This document shows, in pieces, positions 1-5,548 of a stretch of DNA of 9,038 nt; positions within the stretch are counted from its first letter, which is position 1; each line of letters opens with the position of its first letter. This DNA is from Fidelibacterota bacterium (GTDB lineage Bacteria; Fidelibacterota; Fidelibacteria; Fidelibacterales; Fidelibacteraceae), in contig JAUVKP010000022.1 in the NCBI GenBank assembly GCA_030596185.1, positions 1 through 9,038 on the forward strand, read 5' to 3'. The notes beneath the pieces are model-generated. The model did not search any database. It saw only the letters and a list, made by a program, of their open reading frames with translations, and was not told the origin of the DNA. Position numbers and translations under genes: made by a program.

Positions 1-751
1 GAACGGAACTCCATCCTTCTTCCCCAAGTGGCATAATTGTGGGACTTTTCATGCCCGGAAGGATATCGCAAACCAGATCCAGTTTATTATTTGGTACATT
101 CAGTAAGATATATTTGTAATCCTTTGCTGTGTTAACGGAACGTATACGGAAACATATTTTATCGATCAGATCTTTTTTATCTTTATCTAAGAAGTTATTG
201 CTGTAAATGCTGGCTTCAGATTCCAAAATAGTTTCAACTTCTTTCAATCCATTTGAGATTAGAGTACTGCCGGTACTGACAATATCAAAGATCGCCTCCG
301 ACATATCAATGCCCGGTGCGATCTCTACGGAGCCTGAGATCTTGTGGACCCCGGCCTTTACAGAATTTTTATCAAGATAATTTTGAAGAATATGATCATA
401 TGATGTCGCAATACGCTTACCTTCCAGGGATGTGATATCTTTGTATTCTACATGTTTCGGAACAGCAATGGACATTCTGCATTTTCCAAAACCAAGCGAC
501 ATGACTTTCTTTATGTCCGAAGCAGTTTCAAAAACTTCATTATCGCCTACAATACCAATATCGGCAATACCATCTTCAATACAACGAGGAATATCGTCAT
601 CTCTAAGAAAAAGGACTTCCAAAGGAAAATTAACAGCCGATGTTTTCAACTTGTCATGACCTGTCCGTTTTAGATGGATACCGCAGTGTTCCAGTAGTTC
701 AATACTGCTAGTTGATAATCTTCCCTTTTTCTGAATGGCCATGGTTAGCAT
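1..751 (-). CDS. hisG: ATP phosphoribosyltransferase, long form, 3' end cut by window edge
   Basis: The visible 250 residues match HisG, the cytoplasmic enzyme that joins PRPP and ATP in the first step of histidine synthesis. Seen: N-terminal QKKGRL (residues 7-12), DIGIVGDNEV (64-73), the PRPP-binding loop DIVSTGSTLISNGL (156-169), and from about residue 208 the start of the C-terminal regulatory domain (KYILLNVP, then LPGMKSPTIMPL at 231-242). That domain marks the long, HisZ-independent form, which in the family is the site of histidine feedback inhibition. Long HisG proteins are near 290-300 residues, so roughly 40-50 residues lie outside. The start at 751 is chosen because AGGA sits 7 bases upstream; an in-frame ATG at 742 is the alternative. 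It follows a his attenuator, so it is probably the first gene of a his operon continuing to the left. Confidence 0.95.
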   Translation of the reverse strand, partial: MLTMAIQKKGRLSTSSIELLEHCGIHLKRTGHDKLKTSAVNFPLEVLFLRDDDIPRCIEDGIADIGIVGDNEVFETASDIKKVMSLGFGKCRMSIAVPKHVEYKDITSLEGKRIATSYDHILQNYLDKNSVKAGVHKISGSVEIAPGIDMSEAIFDIVSTGSTLISNGLKEVETILESEASIYSNNFLDKDKKDLIDKICFRIRSVNTAKDYKYILLNVPNNKLDLVCDILPGMKSPTIMPLGEEGWSSV

Positions 752-781
752 TGGTTTTTCCTTTGTGTTTTTGTATTCCTT

Positions 782-813
782 AAAAAAATCCCGATCCTCT
801 TAAGAGATCGGGA
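782..813 (-). terminator. Attenuator terminator upstream of hisG
   Basis: On the minus strand the arms TCCCGATC and GATCGGGA close a hairpin (789-813) whose inner part adds TCTT/AAGA with one bulged base. It is followed directly by seven T (788-782). It lies only 31 bases before the hisG start codon and after a His-rich leader peptide, so it is an intragenic-leader terminator rather than the end of another gene. Confidence 0.88.
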
Positions 814-852
814 CAATATATTTTATCATATTTTGCGCATCCCAACCCCTTA
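801..852 (-). promoter_or_regulatory. his antiterminator pairing
   Basis: On the minus strand the segment TAAGGGGTTGGGA (852-840) can pair with the 5' arm of the terminator, TCCCGATCTCTTA (813-801), over 13 consecutive positions when G-U pairs are allowed (three or so wobbles). The two structures are mutually exclusive. The antiterminator segment begins with the TAA stop of the leader peptide, so a ribosome that reaches the stop would cover it and let the terminator form. A ribosome held at the early His codons would leave it free. The mechanism is inferred from the known enterobacterial his attenuator; the pairing is read from the sequence. Confidence 0.78.
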
Positions 853-894
853 CGGAGCAGTATGATTATGGAGAATGTGCAAATGTAGAGTCAT
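850..894 (-). CDS. hisL: his operon leader peptide
   Basis: A 14-residue open frame, MTLHLHILHNHTAP, with His at positions 4, 6, 9 and 11 (codons CAT, CAC, CAT, CAT). Such His density in so short a frame is the hallmark of his leader peptides, which sense charged tRNA-His by ribosome stalling. AAGGA lies about 11 bases upstream (905-910), a little farther than usual. Its TAA stop is the first part of the antiterminator segment, the terminator follows 37 bases after the stop, and hisG follows that. Unlike enterobacterial leaders the His codons are not consecutive but alternate with other residues. Too short for ordinary gene calling, so probably unannotated. The frame and its position are seen; translation is inferred. 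Confidence 0.85.
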   Translation of the reverse strand: MTLHLHILHNHTAP

Positions 895-915
895 TTAAAA
901 TTTATTCCTTTGTTT

Positions 916-951
916 ACACTTGAATTTAAGAAAGAGCTTTATAGAAGTCAA
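916..951 (-). promoter_or_regulatory. Promoter of the his leader
   Basis: Minus strand: -35 TTGACT (951-946), a 17-base spacer, then -10 TAAATT (928-923). These match the sigma70 consensus at 5 of 6 and 4 of 6 positions. Transcription would begin near 915, placing the leader-peptide ribosome site about 5 to 10 bases into the transcript. The fit with the leader peptide position is the main support. Confidence 0.6.
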
Positions 952-1001
952 AGAGATTTTAACAAATATTCATAATATTTTACGATATTTCGATGATTTA
1001 G

Positions 1002-1070
1002 GGGTATTTGTGAGTGATATTCACTTGAATTGTAAAAACAATTGATATTTTTCAATATTATGAAATACCC
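1002..1070. repeat. Nested inverted repeats upstream of the his promoter
   Basis: GGGTATTT (1002-1009) and AAATACCC (1063-1070) form an 8-base closing stem. Inside are GTGA/TCAC (1010-1024), AATTGT-aaaa-ACAATT (1028-1043) and ATTGA/TCAAT (1041-1056); the last two overlap and cannot both form. The region is very AT-rich, so small palindromes are expected by chance. The closing stem is the only GC-containing part. No function can be assigned. Confidence 0.3.
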
Positions 1071-1402
1071 GTTGTGTGAAACACAAATTTAAGTCGCAAA
1101 TTATCAAAAACACCATAAATAATGTCATCTCGACTAAGTCCGCAGTTGACGGACGCATGGAAAGATCTCAAAATAATTAAATTAAGTTAAAGATTGTTCT
1201 TTTCTTTAATTTCCGTAAAATAATTTGAGATTTCTCCCAGCCTACGTCAAGACTTTGGCTGGCACAGCACTACGCCTGTCCACCGTATCCGTCAACTGAC
1301 GGAGAAGGTTGGGAGGGATCTCAAACCACACAATTTTATTAAATGTTTGAGATTTCTCTATTCATTTTCAGCCAAATGACTGAAAATTCAATCGAAATGA
1401 CA
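1067..1402 (+). repeat. Modular intergenic repeat, copy A
   Basis: This noncoding element has near-terminal inverted ends TGTCATCTCGA (1123-1133) and TCGAAATGACA (1392-1402). Inside are alternating AGATCTCAAA and TTTGAGATTTCTC blocks that pair with each other, and two related hairpins built on TCCG...CAGTTGACGGA (1138-1154 and 1288-1303, the second reading as the reverse complement). About 55 bases to the left of the TGTCAT end, including the palindrome TTGTGTGAAACACAA (1072-1086), also belong to it, because they recur in copy B. From about 1067 to 1246 the sequence matches the reverse complement of 8452-8646 closely, apart from one swapped hairpin. No open frame is present, so it is a nonautonomous or structural repeat, not an insertion sequence. 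Confidence 0.75.
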
Positions 1403-1449
1403 GTTATATTACACTTACGTATTAGTTTCATACAACGAGTAAGTTATTA

Positions 1450-1608
1450 GAACCCTTTGCATAACCTCCCGCTCAAGCATTTGTGGCTAAAATTCCCCTT
1501 ATCTTCCTTGAAAATCTTGCCAATAACCCGTTATTAACTGTGATTTTCGCGTCGGTAAGGAAAATTTTACCCTACAAATCAAATGTTATCAGGTTATGCA
1601 AAGGATTC
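1450..1608. mobile_element. MITE-like palindromic element
   Basis: The ends are 18-base inverted repeats with one mismatch: GAACCCTTTGCATAACCT (1450-1467) and AGGTTATGCAAAGGATTC (1591-1608). The whole 159 bases fold back imperfectly: CATTTG, AAAATT-CCTTA and GAAAATC blocks in the left half have partners in the right half, and the centre is AATAAC-cc-GTTATT (1522-1535). The element is flanked by TA on both sides (1448-1449, 1609-1610), as expected for an IS630/mariner-type insertion. A longer flanking match TATTAG (1445-1450, 1609-1614) is an alternative target duplication. There is no coding capacity, so it would depend on a transposase elsewhere. Confidence 0.72.
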
Positions 1609-1634
1609 TATTAGAATAATTCGGAATAATAGAG

Positions 1635-1662
1635 AAAAACCCGTCCAATAAATTGAACGGGT
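1635..1662 (-). terminator. Terminator of the beta-barrel gene
   Basis: Minus strand: ACCCGTTCAAT, a two-base TT centre, ATTGGACGGGT, then TTTTT. This is an 11-pair stem including one G-U pair, starting 50 bases after the stop of the gene at 1713-2333, in the right orientation to end its transcript. Confidence 0.75.
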
Positions 1663-1712
1663 AATTATTATTGGCATTTCTTCTAAATTTAACTATTTAT
1701 TTTAGCTTAAAT

Positions 1713-2333
1713 CTAGAAAATATACAAACCAACTGATAGGCGAATCAGATTTGAGAATGTCGGTTCAGTATCATCAAGATCAGCTGAATAGATGTCAGTT
1801 ACACCTTTAACATAGCGAAGTTCAACATCGACCATATCAAGAACCTTTACACCGGCAGCAAATGCCAGACCTAATTTGTTAAAATCAAAGTTCTCAATAT
1901 CAATATCAACCACCGAACCCTCAACTACTGCGTCACCTAAAGGAACACCTACATTAATACCGGCTGCGATATAGGGAGAAACAATTGTCAGATCAATGTT
2001 ATAACGTGCCATAGCAACAGCATTTACATAATTTGTTCGGATTGTCGTATTTTCAATATTCCCCTCAATAACTTCTTCAATGGAAAATCCTTCCATTGAG
2101 AATAAGCCTTCAAGCTGGATACCAAAATCACCAAAGCCGATCACTGCAAATGCACCACCGACAAAGCCGGTAATATTCTGCAAATCACTGAACTGGTCAA
2201 TATAAACTTGCGCATCGAATTCTTCTGAATCAATATATGAATAGTTAGCACCCAGTTTGACACCCAAATCAAATTGAGCAAATGCAAATGATGCTAACAA
2301 CACAGACATCAATACAACAGTAAGTTTCTTCAT
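1713..2333 (-). CDS. Outer-membrane beta-barrel protein (OmpX/OmpW-like size), unknown role
   Basis: A 206-residue protein with a clear Sec signal peptide: MKK, a hydrophobic stretch, and cleavage probably after AFA (residue 19), leaving Gln20 first. The mature part of about 187 residues has short alternating polar/hydrophobic stretches with many Gly, Tyr and Phe, such as FDLGVKLGANYSYID near the N-terminus and LIRLSVGLYIF at the C-terminus. The closing Phe is the usual recognition residue for barrel assembly by BamA. The size suits an eight-strand barrel. The start is well supported by AGGAGA six bases upstream. It is transcribed alone: own promoter candidate, own terminator, and a divergent neighbour to the right. 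The architecture is secure; the function is not known, and a porin-like, adhesin or structural role cannot be separated here. Confidence 0.85.
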   Translation of the reverse strand: MKKLTVVLMSVLLASFAFAQFDLGVKLGANYSYIDSEEFDAQVYIDQFSDLQNITGFVGGAFAVIGFGDFGIQLEGLFSMEGFSIEEVIEGNIENTTIRTNYVNAVAMARYNIDLTIVSPYIAAGINVGVPLGDAVVEGSVVDIDIENFDFNKLGLAFAAGVKVLDMVDVELRYVKGVTDIYSADLDDTEPTFSNLIRLSVGLYIF

Positions 2334-2421
2334 TTCCAGTCTCCTTTATAATTTTGTTTACATTAAATACTATTAGAATCTAATAGATACTTATTGATGT
2401 TTCAAGGACTTTCTTCAATTA

Positions 2422-2452
2422 TTTATACCTATTATCCGTATATTTATGTCAA
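2422..2452 (-). promoter_or_regulatory. Candidate promoter of the beta-barrel gene
   Basis: Minus strand: a perfect -35 TTGACA (2452-2447) and TATAAA (2427-2422), with a 19-base spacer, which is longer than ideal. It would give a leader of about 80 bases. The surrounding region is very AT-rich, so other -10 choices exist. Confidence 0.45.
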
Positions 2453-2572
2453 TAGAGCTTCCTTTTTATAATGATTAAAATTTTGACTATGTTCTAAAAA
2501 AAAGCTTTGAAATTAATAAATTGTGAATAAATTAGTCCCAGAAAATGTTATTGAAAGCATTAAAGGATAGAA

Positions 2573-3244
2573 ATGAAAACGATCAAACCTTTGGTCGAAA
2601 AAGCAAAAAACACTTCGGAAGTCTTTAAAACACTGGATATCACGGTAAGCAATGCTGTATTGCATGATATGGCAGATGCGCTTATCGAATACCAAAATAT
2701 CATTATACAATTAAACGATCAAGATATAGCTAACAGTAAGGCTATGCATCTTTCTCCTCTTGCAATAGATCTTTTGCTTATAAATAGTGAAAGGATCAGT
2801 GAGCTAGCTGCTTCTATACGCTCTCTGACCACGAAAACTACCCTGCTTAATTTAAAAGATGATAAAGATGTAGATATTCCTTCACCCTCTACTCTTGCGA
2901 TCATCTACGAATCAAGGCCTAATATAACAGCCGAGGCGGCGTGCTTGGCTTTTAGATCGGGAAATGCTATTGTACTTCGTGGAGGCAGGGAAGCTTTTCA
3001 CTCCAATACGGCTATCTCCTCAATTCTTTGTGATGTTCTTGATCAAAACGGACTACCTCGTGAGTTAATAACTCTTTTACCTACTACAGATCGTGTTTCA
3101 ATGACAGAATTGATCAGTTTGAACAATCTAATCGACTATGTGATCCCGCACGGCAGTGAAGGTCTTGTGCAATATATTCACCAAAACAGTAAAATTCCTG
3201 TCTTGAATAGATTGCCTGATATCCGGAATGCTTTTGATCTCTAA
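2573..3244 (+). CDS. ProA-like protein lacking the catalytic half
   Basis: The protein resembles the N-terminal half of gamma-glutamyl phosphate reductase (glutamate-5-semialdehyde dehydrogenase), the second enzyme of proline synthesis. Seen: an alpha-helical N-terminus, IIYESRPN (110-117), SGNAIVLRGG (129-138), HSN (143-145), and GLVQYIHQNSKIPVL (197-211), all in family order within the nucleotide-binding domain. After IPVL the family continues with a glycine-rich stretch and the catalytic Cys region; here it ends after 12 unrelated residues at 223, against about 415 for ProA. The stretch before YESRPN is also shortened. I see no trace of the missing half in other frames before the next gene. 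AAAGGA five bases upstream supports the start. No proB is adjacent. It should not be able to reduce gamma-glutamyl phosphate: either a decaying pseudogene or a retained noncatalytic paralogue. Confidence 0.75.
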   Translation: MKTIKPLVEKAKNTSEVFKTLDITVSNAVLHDMADALIEYQNIIIQLNDQDIANSKAMHLSPLAIDLLLINSERISELAASIRSLTTKTTLLNLKDDKDVDIPSPSTLAIIYESRPNITAEAACLAFRSGNAIVLRGGREAFHSNTAISSILCDVLDQNGLPRELITLLPTTDRVSMTELISLNNLIDYVIPHGSEGLVQYIHQNSKIPVLNRLPDIRNAFDL

Positions 3245-3310
3245 ATAAGATCGAATATTTCATTGATAATATTCTTTCCGGATTAAGCAATTTTATCCTA
3301 TATTTTCCAC

Positions 3311-4006
3311 ATGAATTATTTACACCAAAACAAAACCGTGGCTAAGGCAAGAGACTTTAGTAAATTCTTAAATAAAGCTGATTTTCAGTCAGTTCTGGAT
3401 GTTGATGGAACTCGTGATTATCTCTCGAAGATAGATATACATACTGCCGGAGAATATATCGGCAAGGTCAATGTTTACTATAGTCCTAAAAAGAACAGCT
3501 ACAAGATCACCTGCCAATCGATCACGATCAATTCATATAAAGATGTACTTGAAAAACTTTGGCAGGATTATCAACATGGAATTACAGATACCACAATCTC
3601 TGATGAAGTTGTCGCTTATGTTGATGGTTCGTTCATGAATAAAAAGATCGGCTATGGCTCTGTTATCATGAAAGGCAACAAGATCTTACATGAAATTTCC
3701 GGCGCAATGGATGAAACCTATGCAGCTCATCATCAGATCGGCGGCGAACTTAAAGCAGTTATCGAGACGGTAACATGGTGCCAAAAAAATAAAATTAACG
3801 ATATCCATATCTATTACGACTATAAAGGCATAGAAATGTGGGCACGGGCAAAATGGAAAGCCAAGAATGAGCTCACGCAAAAATACCAGGCATTTATGGT
3901 CAAGCAATCAATTACTTTCCATTTTCATAAAGTTGCCGCTCATAGCGGTAATCGCTGGAATGAACATGCAGATATGCTGGCCAAAAAAGGCAGCATGTCA
4001 AAATAG
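3311..4006 (+). CDS. RNase HI-family protein with extra N-terminal domain
   Basis: The C-terminal part (about 99-228) is an RNase H fold that cuts the RNA strand of RNA-DNA hybrids. The four acidic metal ligands are visible: Asp105 in YVDGS, Glu146 in GGELKAV, Asp170 in IYYDYKG and Asp221 in NEHADMLAKKG, with the helper His211 in AAHSGN. The first 98 residues are not RNase H. They carry VNVYYSPKKNSYKITCQSI (53-71), which may be a small beta domain; I do not recognise it, and it does not show the Trp/Tyr-rich signature of the viroplasmin-type hybrid-binding domain. Typical RNase HI is near 150 residues, this one 231. The ATG at 3311 lacks a clear ribosome site, but an in-frame stop at 3284 limits the choice. 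It lies 66 bases after the ProA-like gene and is probably co-transcribed. Confidence 0.85.
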   Translation: MNYLHQNKTVAKARDFSKFLNKADFQSVLDVDGTRDYLSKIDIHTAGEYIGKVNVYYSPKKNSYKITCQSITINSYKDVLEKLWQDYQHGITDTTISDEVVAYVDGSFMNKKIGYGSVIMKGNKILHEISGAMDETYAAHHQIGGELKAVIETVTWCQKNKINDIHIYYDYKGIEMWARAKWKAKNELTQKYQAFMVKQSITFHFHKVAAHSGNRWNEHADMLAKKGSMSK

Positions 4007-4040
4007 TTGAAAGTTGCCTGCCCTTCGACCTGTGCATCAT

Positions 4041-4086
4041 AGTCCCGATCCTCGGGACGTAGATGTAAGCTCCGATACTTCGGAGC
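4041..4086. repeat. Two tandem short hairpins between rnh and the serine hydrolase
   Basis: First hairpin GTCCCGA-tcc-TCGGGAC (4042-4058) followed by GTAG; second GCTCCGA-tact-TCGGAGC (4069-4086) followed by GAAG. Neither has a T tract, so they are not good terminators. The first shares its borders AGT...ACGTAG with the hairpin at 8308-8332 while the stem bases differ in a pairing-preserving way. They look like copies of a small structural repeat lying in the leader of the next gene. Confidence 0.6.
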
Positions 4087-4126
4087 GAAGTAGGGATAGT
4101 TGAAAAATAAACTCAAAGGGAATATT

Positions 4127-5476
4127 ATGAAAAAGATATTACTGATTATTGGTGCTGTTTTGCTCGTTGTTTTGATCGGTGCGGGAATATACTTAAACCC
4201 TCTCTTACCTATCATCACCGGCTATGCCGCAAAGGGATTAGCTTCCGGTGTTTTTCTTTCTGAACGTGAGCAAGAAGATATTGAAGCTGTTGACCTGAAT
4301 TTTTCTTTTATTAAATACACCAAAAACCGCGTAGACCACGAAAATAAAACCGTAACATCGAAATTTCTCTGGCACAAATCAAAAGTTGTTTTTGATAAGG
4401 ATTACGGTTGCACTATTGTTCGTGATTTCACTGAAGAAGAAATCCTGGATCGTCCTCCCCTGCTCTATAAATCCACGACCGATTTGAAAGAGGATATTTC
4501 CTGGCCTGCCGGCGATAAAATTGACAACAGTTATATTGAAGGTGTGGATTATACCTTGCTTTCAGAAGCCATTGGCAATGCATTTGGAGACGAAGCACCC
4601 CATTTGGGAACTCGTGCTTTACTCGTAGTATACAAAGATAAACTTGTTACAGAACACTATGCAGACGGATTCTATAGCGGGACCAGACTATTAAGCTGGT
4701 CCATGGGCAAAAGCGTTACGAATGCACTTGTAGGTATTCTTTCTAAACAAGGCAAGCTTGACATCAATGACCCCATACTTATGCCCGGCTGGGCCGATGA
4801 TGAGCGCGCACCGATCACCTGGGCTGATATGATGCATATGAGCTCCGGTCTGGAATGGGAAGAAGATTACGGTAATGAATCCGATGTTAATGTCATGTTG
4901 CATAAAGTCGGTGATTTTGGCAAATTCAATGCCGAAAAGCCCAGTGTAGCTCCTGTTAATACGGTTTGGAATTATTCCTCCGGCTCAACCAATCTTGTCT
5001 GCCTGAAAATGAAAGATCTATTTGAAACAGATGCCGAATATTACAACTTTCCCTATACTTTTCTCTTTCAAAAATTAGGAATGAATTCTGTTGTATTCGA
5101 AACAGATGCTTCGGGGACCTATGTCGGTTCATCCTATATATATGCGACAGCCCGGGATTTTACCCGTTTTGGTATGCTGTATTTGAATGATGGCAACTGG
5201 CTGGGTGAACAAATACTTCCCGAAGCTTGGGTTGATTATACAAGAACCGAAGCCCTAGCCTCCGGCGGAGAATACGGTTCCTATTTTTGGCTGAATCTTT
5301 CGGGAGAATATCCGGATGCTCCCAAAGATACCTACACTTGTGAAGGACATGACGGTCAATTTATCATTATTATACCATCAAAAGATATTGTTATGGTTCG
5401 CTTAGGTTACTCGGATCCTGATGAATTTGATCTCAATTTAATGATGAAAGATATACTTGAGGCATTTCCGAAATAA
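4127..5476 (+). CDS. Membrane-anchored serine hydrolase of the beta-lactamase/AmpC family
   Basis: A 449-residue protein. Residues 4-23 form a hydrophobic signal anchor, placing the enzyme in the periplasm. The fold belongs to the class C beta-lactamase/esterase/DD-peptidase family (COG1680 type). Seen: nucleophile motif SMGK (Ser192, Lys195), YSS (283-285) serving as the Tyr-x-Ser/Asn element, and EGHDG (406-410) at the position of the third KTG-like motif, as in many esterase and peptidase members. The nearby LDINDPI (211-217) and MMHMSSGL (235-242) are typical of the family. The family covers esterases, peptidases and true lactamases, so substrate and antibiotic resistance cannot be claimed. 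ATG 4127 is preferred to an in-frame TTG at 4100, because AAAGGG lies six bases before it and the membrane segment follows. Residues 24-140 have no motif I know. Confidence 0.85.
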   Translation: MKKILLIIGAVLLVVLIGAGIYLNPLLPIITGYAAKGLASGVFLSEREQEDIEAVDLNFSFIKYTKNRVDHENKTVTSKFLWHKSKVVFDKDYGCTIVRDFTEEEILDRPPLLYKSTTDLKEDISWPAGDKIDNSYIEGVDYTLLSEAIGNAFGDEAPHLGTRALLVVYKDKLVTEHYADGFYSGTRLLSWSMGKSVTNALVGILSKQGKLDINDPILMPGWADDERAPITWADMMHMSSGLEWEEDYGNESDVNVMLHKVGDFGKFNAEKPSVAPVNTVWNYSSGSTNLVCLKMKDLFETDAEYYNFPYTFLFQKLGMNSVVFETDASGTYVGSSYIYATARDFTRFGMLYLNDGNWLGEQILPEAWVDYTRTEALASGGEYGSYFWLNLSGEYPDAPKDTYTCEGHDGQFIIIIPSKDIVMVRLGYSDPDEFDLNLMMKDILEAFPK

Positions 5477-5485
5477 ATAATATTT

Positions 5486-5523
5486 GTAGAGACGCCCCGA
5501 AGCTTCGGGGCTGCGTCTTTACC
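5486..5523. repeat. Long hairpin between serine hydrolase and uvrB, possible terminator
   Basis: Outer arms GTAGAGACGC (5486-5495) and GCGTCTTTAC (5513-5522) pair with one mismatch. The inner perfect palindrome CCCGAAGCTTCGGG (5496-5509) is set off by a three-base bulge. GTAGAGACGC arms are familiar from intergenic palindromes of several phyla. It starts 10 bases after the hydrolase stop codon. The T tract is only three bases, so termination is possible but weak. Confidence 0.65.
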
Positions 5524-5548
5524 AACAAGCATATCATAAGATTGGTAT

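Noticed and set aside
432..673. Two plus-strand open frames of about 75 codons.
   Set aside because: They are antisense to the well-supported hisG frame and show no family motif or ribosome site.
1123..1402. Repeat copy A as a CRISPR array or insertion sequence.
   Set aside because: The blocks are not regularly spaced direct repeats with unique spacers, and there is no transposase frame.
2483..2511. TTGACT with TTTGAA 17 bases later as a promoter for the ProA-like gene.
   Set aside because: The -10 element is a poor match and the area is so AT-rich that such pairs are expected.
4100..4126. TTG start nine codons upstream for the serine hydrolase.
   Set aside because: The ATG at 4127 has a ribosome site six bases before it and directly opens the signal anchor; the TTG has neither.
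4127..5476. Calling the serine hydrolase an antibiotic-resistance beta-lactamase.
   Set aside because: It has an EGHDG third motif instead of KTG and a membrane anchor, both common in esterase or peptidase members; no evidence points to lactam hydrolysis.
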